This document shows, piece by piece, positions 25,279 to 32,991 of a DNA stretch of 64,000 nucleotides. Origin of the DNA: Kitasatospora sp. SUK 42 (lineage in GTDB: Bacteria; Actinomycetota; Actinomycetes; Streptomycetales; Streptomycetaceae); the NCBI RefSeq assembly GCF_015776785.2, contig NZ_LFMD02000007.1, forward strand, positions 955,547 through 1,019,546, in the 5' to 3' direction. How positions within the stretch are numbered: the stretch's first letter is position 1; each line of letters starts with the position of its first letter. Both the position numbers and the translations under genes were made by a program. The notes beneath the pieces were generated by a model. The model was not told where the DNA came from, searched no databases, and saw nothing but the letters and a program-made list of their open reading frames with translations.

Positions 25279-25845
25279 TCACAGCCGTTGCAGCCGCTCC
25301 TCGTCGGTGGTGCGCGGGCAGGTCAGGCACGTGGCGGTACCCGGCTCGACCGCGTAGTGGAGGCAGCAGCCGAGCCGGGTGCGGGTGTGGTGCTCGCGGC
25401 CGTCCGGGGCGCGCAGTCGGCGGAAGCCGGCGGCGCCCGGCAGCGGCTGGGTGCCGCCGGGCAGCAGGGCCCCGGCGGCGGCGACGGCCGCGGCCTCCTC
25501 GGCCCCGTCCGGGCCGGTGCTCCGCTCGCCGAGCATCCGGCCGAGGTACCAGACGGCGGAGGCGAGGTCGTCGGTCACCATGCCCCAGAGCGCGCGGTCG
25601 CGGCGCCGGGCGGGTTTGGCGAAGGCGGCGAGCAGCGGTTCGACGTGGGCGACCACGGCGGCCCGCAGCTCGGCGCGCAGTTCGTCGTCGCCGGGGAGGG
25701 TGACGTGGCCGCGCGGTCGCAGTGCCAACTCGCCGGTGGGGGCGTGCAGCCAGAGGTCGGCGGGGTCGAGGAGGGGGACCCGCCGGGCGAGGTGCCAGGG
25801 GCCGGCTATGAGCAGACAGGCCGACCAGACGTAGTGGTGGAGCAA
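25279..25845 (-). pseudogene. FhuF-like (2Fe-2S) ferric-siderophore reductase, apparently 5'-truncated
   Basis: The C-terminal FhuF iron-sulfur motif is intact: CCLHYAVEPGTATCLTCPR (CC...C..C). So is the central RALWGMVTDDLASAVWYLGRMLGE. At the other end the frame begins at HVTAFRLLHHYVWSACLLIAGPW, a point roughly 60-90 residues into homologues I know. Upstream there is no ATG, GTG or TTG with a ribosome site, only a TTG at 25845 inside the conserved region. The frame then runs into palindromic element B and stops at 25963-25965. The N-terminal part seems to have been replaced by the element. It would reduce ferric siderophores if functional. Confidence 0.6.
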
Positions 25846-25889
25846 CCGGAAGGCGGTGACGTGCGGACGCGGCGAACGGCCCGCAACGA

Positions 25890-25971
25890 ACAGTGAACAG
25901 ATAACAGCGAACAGATAACAGATTTCGAAATCTGTTATCTGTTCGCTGTTATCTGTCGTCTGTCAGCTGTT
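25890..25971. repeat. Heptad palindrome element B (perfect 60-bp palindrome)
   Basis: Bases 25897-25956 form a perfect palindrome, 30 bp per arm, centred on TTCGAA. The left arm reads as 7-bp units from 25890: ACAGTGA, ACAGATA, ACAGCGA, ACAGATA, ACAGATT. The right arm mirrors it and continues as CGTCTGT, CAGCTGT. It lies between divergently oriented genes (the FhuF-like remnant and inositol monophosphatase). A terminator role is therefore less obvious here than at elements A, C and E. Confidence 0.93.
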
Positions 25972-26043
25972 CGCCAACCCTGTCCGCCGACACCCCCTCC
26001 ACTCGCTCGTGCGAGAGTGGTAGGCAGCGAAGGGAGCGCGAAC

Positions 26044-26847
26044 GTGCTGATGGACAAGGTGGCCGAGATACTCGCCGAGGCGTCGGCCGAGGCGGTCGAG
26101 CCGCGCTTCCGGGCGCTGGCGGCCGGCGAGGTGATGGAGAAGGCTCCCGGCGAGATCGTGACCGTCGCCGACCGCGAGGCCGAGGTCATCATCACCCGCC
26201 GCCTGCGCGAACTGCTCCCCGTCCCGGTGGTCGGCGAGGAGGCCGTCGCCGCCGACCCGGAGCTCGCCCTGGCCATCCGTGACGAACCGGCTGTCTGGCT
26301 GGTCGACCCGGTGGACGGCACCTCCAACTTCGTCGCCGGCCGCCCTGACTACGCCGTGATGTGCTCCCTCGTCCGCACCGGCCGGACCGTCGCCTCGTGG
26401 ATCTGGCAGCCCTCCACCGCCACCGCCTACCGCGCCGAACTGGGCGCCGGCGCCTGGCGCGACGGCGTCCGCCTGACCCGCCCGCCGGCGCCGGCCGACC
26501 CCGCCGAGCTGTCCGGCATCCTGAAGAGCCGCTTCCTCGACCCGGACCACCGCCGCCGGCTGGAGGCCAACCGCTCGGCCTTCGGCGCGACCTCCCCCGG
26601 CCGGAGCGCCGCCGGGGTGGAGTACCCCGACGTCGCCGAGGGCCGGTGCGACTTCATCCTCTACTGGCGCACCCTCCCCTGGGACCACGCCCCCGGCTCC
26701 CTGCTGGTCACCGAGGCCGGCGGCGTCTCCGCCCGCTTCGACGGCACCCCCTACCGTCCCGAGGCCCCGGGCTGCGAGGACGGCCTGCTGGTCGCCGCCG
26801 ACCCGCACACCTGGGAGCTCACCCGGGGCATCCTCCTCGGCGCCTGA
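26044..26847 (+). CDS. Inositol monophosphatase family protein
   Basis: A 267-aa Mg-dependent phosphatase. It has metal-binding GEEAVA (Glu), WLVDPVDGTSNFVAG (the DPxDGTxN motif, residues about 86-98) and WDHAPGSLLVTEAGG near the end. Possible substrates are inositol phosphate, histidinol phosphate or FBP. GTG at 26044 is chosen for GAAGGGAG upstream; ATG 26050 is an alternative. The start lies about 70 bp from palindromic element B. Confidence 0.94.
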   Translation: MLMDKVAEILAEASAEAVEPRFRALAAGEVMEKAPGEIVTVADREAEVIITRRLRELLPVPVVGEEAVAADPELALAIRDEPAVWLVDPVDGTSNFVAGRPDYAVMCSLVRTGRTVASWIWQPSTATAYRAELGAGAWRDGVRLTRPPAPADPAELSGILKSRFLDPDHRRRLEANRSAFGATSPGRSAAGVEYPDVAEGRCDFILYWRTLPWDHAPGSLLVTEAGGVSARFDGTPYRPEAPGCEDGLLVAADPHTWELTRGILLGA

Positions 26848-26931
26848 CTCCGCCCCGCCGGTTCCGGCCCACCGGCCCCGCCCCCCACTCCGCCCCATCG
26901 GCCCCGGTCCCGGCCCCGGCCCGCGACCGCC

Positions 26932-28446
26932 CTACCCCGCCCGGTCCCCCGCCACCTTGCGCCCGGCGCCGACCACCTCCCGCAGCAACGCCCCCACCTC
27001 CCCCGCCGTGGTGTGCGGATTGAGCAGCGTGAGCTTCAACCGCACCCGCCCCGCCCCCTCCCCCGGCAGCTCCGTGCGCCCGACCACCGCACGCCCGGTG
27101 CGCAGCAGCAGCCGCCGCAGCCGTCCGTTCACCTCGTCGATCGCGGCCTCGTCCGTCAGGCCCGGCGGCCGGTAGCGGAACAGCAGCACGGTGAGCTCCG
27201 GCTCGGCGTGCAGTTCGAGCGCGGGCTCGGCGCGGACGGCGGCGGCCGCCGCCAGGGCCAGGGCGTGGCAGGCGTCGACCAGCCGACCGAGTCCGTCACG
27301 GCCGAGGGTGCGCAGGGTGACGGCGAGTTTGAAGGCGTCGGCCCGGCGGGTGGTGCGCAGCGAGCGGCCGAGCAGGCTGGGGTAGCCGGCCCGTTCGTCG
27401 TCCACCGGGTTGAGGTACTCGGCGCGGCGGGCCAGCGAGACGTAGGTCTCGGCTCGCCGGACCAGGAAGATCCCGGCGGCCGCGGGCTGCCAGCCGAGTT
27501 TGTGCCAGTCGAGGGAGACCGAGTCGGCGCGGGCGATGCCGTCGAGCAGCGGGGCGAGCCGGTCGGAGAGCAGCGCGCCGCCGCCGTACGCGGCGTCGAC
27601 GTGGAGCCAGGCGCCGTAGCGCCCGGCCAGGTCTGCGGCGGCGTGCAGCGGGTCAACGGCGCCGGTGTCGGTGGTTCCGGCAGTGGCGACGACGGCGATC
27701 GGGGTCCGCCCGGACCAGCTGGCCTCGGCCATGGCCCGCTCCAACTCCTTCGGCAGCATCCGGAGTTCACGGTCGACCGGCACGCCGATGACGGACCGCT
27801 CGCCGAGCCCGAGCAGGGCCGCGGCCCGTTGGACGGAGAAGTGCGCGGCCTCGGAGGCGAGGATGCACGGCCGTACGCCCTCCGGGATCCCGTCCAACTC
27901 CACGATGCCGTCGAGCTTCTGGTCCCGCGCCAGCATGAGTCCCATGAGGTTGGACTCGGTGCCGCCCGAGGTGAGCACCCCGGCCGCCCGCCCGCGGTGG
28001 TAGCCGACCAGTTCGGCGAGTTCGGCGAGGAGGGCGGTTTCGAGGGCGGTCGCGGCGGGGGCCTGGTCCCAGGAGTCCAGCGAGGGGTTGAGCGCGCCGA
28101 CCGCGAGGTCGGCGGCGGCCGCCACGGCGAGCGGCGGGCAGTGCAGGTGTGCGGCGCAGGCCGGGTCGGCGGGGTCGGCGGCGCCGTAGGCGAGCAGTTC
28201 GGTGAGCTGGGCCAGTGCGTCCCGCCCGTCGGCTCCGGCGAGCCCGTCCTCGACCAACGCGGTGATCTCGGCCGGACTGCCCGCGGGCAGCGGCCCGGAG
28301 CGCAGTGCGACGCCGGCGTCGAGCGCGTCGAGGACGGTGGCCAGCAGCGGCCCGAGCGCGCCGGGCCCGCCGGCGCCTCCCGCGAGTGCGTCCAACGCGA
28401 CCTCCTCGCCCGGCAGTCCGGGCACCGCGCCGAACCCGGCGGTCAC
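26932..28446 (-). CDS. ddc: PLP-dependent decarboxylase, probably L-2,4-diaminobutyrate decarboxylase
   Basis: A 504-aa group II decarboxylase. It has TSGGTESNLMGLMLARD, HFSVQRAAALLG, VATAGTTDTGAVDPL, DAAYGGGALL and the PLP lysine in VSLDWHKLGWQP. Together with the diaminobutyrate aminotransferase whose stop overlaps its start (28443-28446), it would convert 2,4-diaminobutyrate to 1,3-diaminopropane. The family also includes glutamate and aromatic decarboxylases; the operon partner decides the call. The iron box before the operon predicts expression under iron starvation, as for 1,3-diaminopropane-based hydroxamate siderophores. No siderophore synthetase gene is in the window. Confidence 0.85.
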   Translation of the reverse strand: MTAGFGAVPGLPGEEVALDALAGGAGGPGALGPLLATVLDALDAGVALRSGPLPAGSPAEITALVEDGLAGADGRDALAQLTELLAYGAADPADPACAAHLHCPPLAVAAAADLAVGALNPSLDSWDQAPAATALETALLAELAELVGYHRGRAAGVLTSGGTESNLMGLMLARDQKLDGIVELDGIPEGVRPCILASEAAHFSVQRAAALLGLGERSVIGVPVDRELRMLPKELERAMAEASWSGRTPIAVVATAGTTDTGAVDPLHAAADLAGRYGAWLHVDAAYGGGALLSDRLAPLLDGIARADSVSLDWHKLGWQPAAAGIFLVRRAETYVSLARRAEYLNPVDDERAGYPSLLGRSLRTTRRADAFKLAVTLRTLGRDGLGRLVDACHALALAAAAAVRAEPALELHAEPELTVLLFRYRPPGLTDEAAIDEVNGRLRRLLLRTGRAVVGRTELPGEGAGRVRLKLTLLNPHTTAGEVGALLREVVGAGRKVAGDRAG

Positions 28447-29936
28447 TCGGCACCCCGGGAAGCGTCGGCATCCCGGGAGGCGCCGCTACCCCGGGAGACG
28501 CCGGAGCCCAGGGAGGTGTCGCCGCCCCGGGAGACGCCGGAAGCCGCCGCGATCGCCTCCGCCAGCCGGTCGAGCACCGCCGCCACCTGTTCGTCGGTGA
28601 TGGTGAGCGGCGGCAGCAGCCTCAGCACCGCGTCGTGCCGTCCGCCGAGTTCCACGATCAGTCCCCGGGCCAGGCAGGCCTCCCGCACCCGCACGGCGAG
28701 CGCCGGATCGGCCGGGCGGGCCCCGCAGGCGTCGGCGTCGGCCGCCGGGTCGACCAGTTCGACGCCGAGCATCAGCCCGCGCCCGCGCACGTCGCCGATC
28801 ACCGGCAGCTCGCCCGCGAGCTCCCGCAGCCGGGCGGCCATCCGCTCGCCGACCGCGGCGGCCCGTTCGGCGAGCCCGTGCTCCGCGACGTACCGCAGGG
28901 TGGCGGCCCCGGCGGCCATGGCGAGGGTGTTGCCGCGGAAGGTGCCGGTGTGGGCGCCGGGGCGCCAGCCGTCGTAGTCCTCGCGGTAGACGACGACGGC
29001 GAGCGGCAGGCTGCCGCCGATGGCCTTGGAGAGCACCATGGCGTCCGGGACGATGCCGCTGTGCTCGACCGCCCACATCGCGCCGGTGCGCCCGACGCCG
29101 GTCTGCACCTCGTCGACGATCAGCGGGATGCCGCGCTCGGAGGTGATCCGGCGCATCTCGCGCAGCCAGCCGTCCGGGGCGGGCACGACTCCGCCCTCGC
29201 CCTGTACGGCCTCCAGGATCATCGCCGCGGGCGGGACCACCCCGCCGGAGGGGTCGTCCAGCAGTCGTTCCACGTACGTCGCGGCGAGTTCGGCACCGGC
29301 CGCCCCGCCGACCCCGAACGGGCAGCGGTAGCCGTACGGGTAGGGCAGCCGGACGACCTCGCCGCCGCCGGGCAGCGGCTCCTTGACGGCGACGTTGCCG
29401 GTGAGCGCGAGGGCGCCGGCGGTCATGCCGTGGTAGGCGCCGGTGAAGGCGAGCGCGCCGGAGCGGCCGGTGGCGGTCTGCATCAGCTTGAGTGCGGCCT
29501 CGACGGCGTCCGTCCCGGCCGGTCCGCAGAAGTGGATCCGGGCGCGGGCGGCGAACTCGGCGGGCAGGCTCTCGAACAGCGCGCTGGTGAAGTCGTCCTT
29601 CTCGGCGGTGGCGAGGTCGAGCAGGTGCAGCGGGGCGCCGCTGTCGAGGGTGCGGCGGATCGCCTCCAGCACCACGGGGTGGTTGTGGCCGAGGGCGAGC
29701 GTGCCGGCGCCGGAGAGGCAGTCGAGGTAGCGCCGCCCGTCGGCGCCTTCGACGGTCATGCCGTTGGCCCGAACCGGGACGATCGGGAAGGAGCGGGCGT
29801 ACGTCCGGGCGGCGGACTCGCGGACGCGCTGGCGGCGCAGGATGGCCTCGCCGGAGGGTGAGCCTCCGAGGGTGGCGGGTGCCCCGGGGGTGGAGGCCCC
29901 GGAGGCGGCCTGGGCGGGTACGGCGGCGAGCGACAA
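28443..29936 (-). CDS. dat: Diaminobutyrate-2-oxoglutarate aminotransferase
   Basis: A 497-aa class III aminotransferase. It has YLDCLSGAGTLALGHNHP, IHFCGPAGTDAVEAALKL, FTGAYHGMTAGALALTGN, LIVDEVQTGVGRTG and the PLP lysine in VLSKAIGGSLPLAVVVY, all close to the EctB/Dat/RhbA group. It would make 2,4-diaminobutyrate from aspartate semialdehyde. TTG at 29936 follows GGGGG; it lies only 17 bp from the iron box. The C-terminus has a low-complexity SRG(A/S)D repeat tail. First gene of an iron-controlled operon with the decarboxylase. Confidence 0.88.
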   Translation of the reverse strand: MSLAAVPAQAASGASTPGAPATLGGSPSGEAILRRQRVRESAARTYARSFPIVPVRANGMTVEGADGRRYLDCLSGAGTLALGHNHPVVLEAIRRTLDSGAPLHLLDLATAEKDDFTSALFESLPAEFAARARIHFCGPAGTDAVEAALKLMQTATGRSGALAFTGAYHGMTAGALALTGNVAVKEPLPGGGEVVRLPYPYGYRCPFGVGGAAGAELAATYVERLLDDPSGGVVPPAAMILEAVQGEGGVVPAPDGWLREMRRITSERGIPLIVDEVQTGVGRTGAMWAVEHSGIVPDAMVLSKAIGGSLPLAVVVYREDYDGWRPGAHTGTFRGNTLAMAAGAATLRYVAEHGLAERAAAVGERMAARLRELAGELPVIGDVRGRGLMLGVELVDPAADADACGARPADPALAVRVREACLARGLIVELGGRHDAVLRLLPPLTITDEQVAAVLDRLAEAIAAASGVSRGGDTSLGSGVSRGSGASRDADASRGAE

Positions 29937-29952
29937 GGCGAACCCCCAGAAG

Positions 29953-29972
29953 AAGTTAGGTAAGCCTAACTT
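29953..29972. promoter_or_regulatory. Iron box (DmdR/IdeR operator)
   Basis: AAGTTAGG-TAAG-CCTAACTT is a perfect 8-bp dyad. Aligned to the IdeR/DmdR consensus TTAGGTTAGGCTAACCTAA, 15 of 19 positions match (29956-29974). It sits 17 bp before the TTG of the aminotransferase gene in an AT-rich patch, so iron-loaded DmdR would block the promoter. Confidence 0.85.
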
Positions 29973-30168
29973 TATCGCCCTTGACCTCGCGGAATGCCTC
30001 CGGGGCATCCAGAACCACCCGAGTGAGTGAACCTCTCCCGGCCCCGCCGACGCCACGCCCCGTCGGTTCAACGAGCGGCGCGTCGGAAAGTCACGCCGAA
30101 AGGTCACACCGACAGGTCGCGCCGAAGGAGCGTACGAACCGGCCGGGCGGGCAGGCCGGGTGGCCGGG

Positions 30169-30906
30169 TCAGGCCCGGCCCCGCCACCGGTAGCAGAGCT
30201 CCGGCCGCCCGACGCTCCCGTACTGCGGTTCGCGCACCGCCCACCCGGTGTCCACGAGGTGTTCGAGGTAGCGCCGCGCGGTGATCCGGGACACCCCGGC
30301 GGCGGCGCCCGCGGCCGCCGCGGACAGCCCCGTCTCGGCCTCGCGCAGCACGGAGGCGACGGCGTCCAGGGTGGGCGCGCTCAATCCCTTGGGCAGGGTG
30401 GTGCGTTCGGGCGTGCGGAGCAGGGCGAGCGCCTGGTCGACCTCGTCCTGCCCGGTCGCCTCGCCGGTGCGCCCGAGGCTGTCGCGGTAGCGGGCGTAGC
30501 GCTCCAGCCGGTCGTGCAGGGCGGCCGCGCTGAACGGTTTCAGCAGGTACTGCACGACCCCCGCCGAGACCGCCTGCCGGACCATGGCCAGGTCCCGGGC
30601 CGAGGTGACCGCGATGACGTCGGTGGTGTGCCCGGCGGCGCGCAGCGTCCGGCACAGCTGGAGGCCGTGGCCGTCCGGCAGGTAGAGGTCGAGCAGGATG
30701 AGGTCGACCGGCGCCCCGGCGGCGCGCGCCCGCTCCAGGAAGCGCAGTGCGTCGGCGCAGCTGTGCACCGTCCCGGCGGGGTGGAAGCCGGGTTCGCGCT
30801 CGACGTACAGGGTGTGCGCGGCGGCGGCCACCGGGTCGTCCTCGACGACCAGGACGGAGATCCCCGCCCGGCCGTCGGCGCTCTCCGTCACGGCGTTCCC
30901 GGTCAC
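30169..30906 (-). CDS. Response regulator, CitB/DctR (DcuR) family
   Basis: A 245-aa regulator. The receiver domain has acidic VVEDDP, phospho-acceptor Asp in LILLDLYLPDGHG, Thr in VTSA and Lys in LLKPF. A C-terminal helix-turn-helix (LSAAAAGAAAGVSRITARRYLEHLV) is typical of the CitB group. GTG at 30906 overlaps the kinase TGA (GTGA). With the kinase it should sense an extracellular C4- or tri-carboxylate and activate the divergent dctA. Confidence 0.92.
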   Translation of the reverse strand: MTGNAVTESADGRAGISVLVVEDDPVAAAAHTLYVEREPGFHPAGTVHSCADALRFLERARAAGAPVDLILLDLYLPDGHGLQLCRTLRAAGHTTDVIAVTSARDLAMVRQAVSAGVVQYLLKPFSAAALHDRLERYARYRDSLGRTGEATGQDEVDQALALLRTPERTTLPKGLSAPTLDAVASVLREAETGLSAAAAGAAAGVSRITARRYLEHLVDTGWAVREPQYGSVGRPELCYRWRGRA

Positions 30907-32684
30907 TTCAGCGCCCCTTCCCGCTCCCGGCCGCTCGCGGCATCCCCGGACCCCCGGGCCCGGCCCGCCTCCCCGGCCCGGCCCGTTTCCCCTACCCCGG
31001 CGGCTCCCCCAGGCCGACCGGCTTCCCCGGCCCGGCCGGCCAGCGGCAGCCGTACGGTGAGCACCGCGCCGCGCTCCCGGCCGACCTCGACGGTGCCGCC
31101 GTTGCGCCGGGCGGCCTGGGCGACCAGGGCCAGGCCGAGGCCGTGCCCGAGGCCGTCCTGCTTGGTGCTCCAGCCGCGCCGGAACACGTCCTCGACGGCG
31201 GCCGGGTCGATGCCCGCCCCGGTGTCGGCCACCCGCAGCAGCAGGCAGGCGTCCGGTGAGCCCTCGCCGTCGATCCGCGCGGTGACGGTGACCTCCGGCG
31301 GGACGGGGCTGTGCGCGGCTCCGGCGATGGCGGCGTCCACCGCGTTGTCGATCAGGTTGCCGAGCACGGTGATCAGGTCCCGCGCGGGGAACCCGGGCGG
31401 GAGCAGCCCGTCGTCGATCCGACTGTCCTCGGTGAGGGTCAACTCGACTCCCCGCTCGGCGGATTGGGAGGCCTTGCCGAGCAGCAGCGCGGCCAGCACG
31501 GGCTCGCCGACCGCCGCGACCACCCGGTCGGTGAGCTGCTGGGCGAGTTCGAGTTCGGCGGTGGCGAACTCCACCGCCTGTTCGTGTCGGCCGAGTTCGA
31601 TCAGCGAGACGACCGCGTGCAGCCGGTTGGCGGCCTCGTGCGCCTGCGCCCCGAGCGTCTCGGTGAAGCCGCGGACCGAGTCCAACTCACCGCACAGTGA
31701 CTGGAGTTCGGTGTGGTCGCGAAGAGTCACCACCCGGCCGAGGCCGGTGCCGATGGTGGAGGTGTTGAGCACCACGACCCGCTCGGCGGTCAGGTGCACC
31801 TCGTCCCGCACCGGCTCCTCGCCCAGCACGGCCGCCACCAGTGCCTCCGGAAGGCCCAGCGCGTCGACCGGGCATCCTTCCAGCTCGCCTTCCAGGCCGA
31901 GCAGTTCACGGGCGGCGTCGTTGCACAGCACCACCCGGTGGGCACGGTCGAGCAGGACCAGGCCCTCGCGCACCGCGTGCAGGGTCGCCTGATGGTACTC
32001 GTAGAGGTGGCTGAGCTCGGCCGGTCCCATGCCGTGGGTGTGCCGCCGCAGACGGGAGTTGGCGAGGTAGGTGCCCACCCCGCCGACGGCGAGCGCGGCC
32101 ACCGCGACCCCGACCAGGGCCAGTAGCGGAGTGCTCAGCTGTGCGGAGATGGACTCCAGCGTCAGCCCCACGCTGACCAGCGCGACCACCCGGTGCCCCT
32201 CGCCCCACACCGGTGTGACCACCCGGACCGACGGGCCGAGGGTGCCGGTGTACGTCTCGCTGCGGGTCTGCCCGGCGAGCGCCCAGTCGATGTGCCCGAG
32301 GTAGGGCCTGCCGATCTGCTCGGGGAAGGGGTGGGTCCAGCGCACCCCGCTGGTGTCCATGACGGTGATGAAGGAGACCCCGGAGTCCTGGCGCACCCTC
32401 TCGACGTACGGCTGGAGCGCCGCGGTCGGGTCGGGCCCGGCGACGGCGGCCCGTACGGACGGCGAGTCGGCGACGGCGTGGGCGACCGAGGTGACCTCCC
32501 GGCGGGCCGCGTCCTCGGTGCGCTCGGCGGTGTACAGGTACGCGAGCACCGCACCGCCCGCCACCACGGCGGCGACGATCACCACCTGGACGACGAACAG
32601 CTGCCCGGCCAGGCTGCGGACCAGCCGGCGCGGCGGAGGGAACCACCGGCGACGCGAGCGGGTGGGGACGGTGCTCACGGACAT
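30903..32684 (-). CDS. Sensor histidine kinase, CitA/DcuS family
   Basis: A 593-aa membrane kinase. Two membrane helices (about 28-50 and 175-200) flank an extracytoplasmic PAS/sensor domain (VRQDSGVSFITVMD...RWTHPFPEQIGRPYLGH). A cytoplasmic PAS and an H-box (LGAQAHEAANRLHAVVSLIELG) follow, then a HATPase domain (LGNLIDNAVDAA, DTGAGI, GLGHGLGLALV). Layout and motifs match CitA/DcuS, which sense citrate or C4-dicarboxylates. ATG at 32684; the open frame upstream runs through a heptad repeat and is not used. The C-terminus has a Gly/Ala/Arg tandem tail. Confidence 0.93.
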   Translation of the reverse strand: MSVSTVPTRSRRRWFPPPRRLVRSLAGQLFVVQVVIVAAVVAGGAVLAYLYTAERTEDAARREVTSVAHAVADSPSVRAAVAGPDPTAALQPYVERVRQDSGVSFITVMDTSGVRWTHPFPEQIGRPYLGHIDWALAGQTRSETYTGTLGPSVRVVTPVWGEGHRVVALVSVGLTLESISAQLSTPLLALVGVAVAALAVGGVGTYLANSRLRRHTHGMGPAELSHLYEYHQATLHAVREGLVLLDRAHRVVLCNDAARELLGLEGELEGCPVDALGLPEALVAAVLGEEPVRDEVHLTAERVVVLNTSTIGTGLGRVVTLRDHTELQSLCGELDSVRGFTETLGAQAHEAANRLHAVVSLIELGRHEQAVEFATAELELAQQLTDRVVAAVGEPVLAALLLGKASQSAERGVELTLTEDSRIDDGLLPPGFPARDLITVLGNLIDNAVDAAIAGAAHSPVPPEVTVTARIDGEGSPDACLLLRVADTGAGIDPAAVEDVFRRGWSTKQDGLGHGLGLALVAQAARRNGGTVEVGRERGAVLTVRLPLAGRAGEAGRPGGAAGVGETGRAGEAGRARGSGDAASGREREGALK

Positions 32685-32991
32685 GCCTGCCAGTGTGCAC
32701 CACGGCCTCCGGCGCCTTCGGGGCCCGGGGCGGCCCCAGGACCGGCGACCCACGACCCGCGACCCGCGACCCGCGACCCGCAACCAGCGACCGGCGACCA
32801 GCGACCGGCGACCAACCCCGGGGCGTCCGACCATCAGCGGCCGACGACCAGGCATCAGCCGGAGCCCAGGCGGGCGCGGATTCCGGCCGTGAACTCTATG
32901 AACGCAAACGTGACCCCCGTCACCCCTTCACCCATAGTCAGAGCGGCCCACCCCCAGGGGCCACCAGGACTGCAGGGCAAAGGAGCCGCAG
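32685..32991. other. 307-bp divergent control region between the kinase and dctA
   Basis: Contains ten tandem 7-bp units (32746-32815) and then a lower-GC stretch (about 32885-32940, around GTGAACTCTATGAACGC and CACCCATAGTCAG) where the dctA promoter probably lies. No gene is present. The regulator's site could be in either half. Confidence 0.6.
32746..32815. repeat. Heptanucleotide tandem array, 10 units
   Basis: Ten consecutive 7-mers in register: CGACCCA, CGACCCG four times, CAACCAG, CGACCGG, CGACCAG, CGACCGG, CGACCAA. Less regular GACCA units follow to about 32855. It lacks the ACAGATTTCGAAATCTGT centre of elements A-F but shares their 7-bp period. It lies upstream of both divergent genes. 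Confidence 0.85.
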
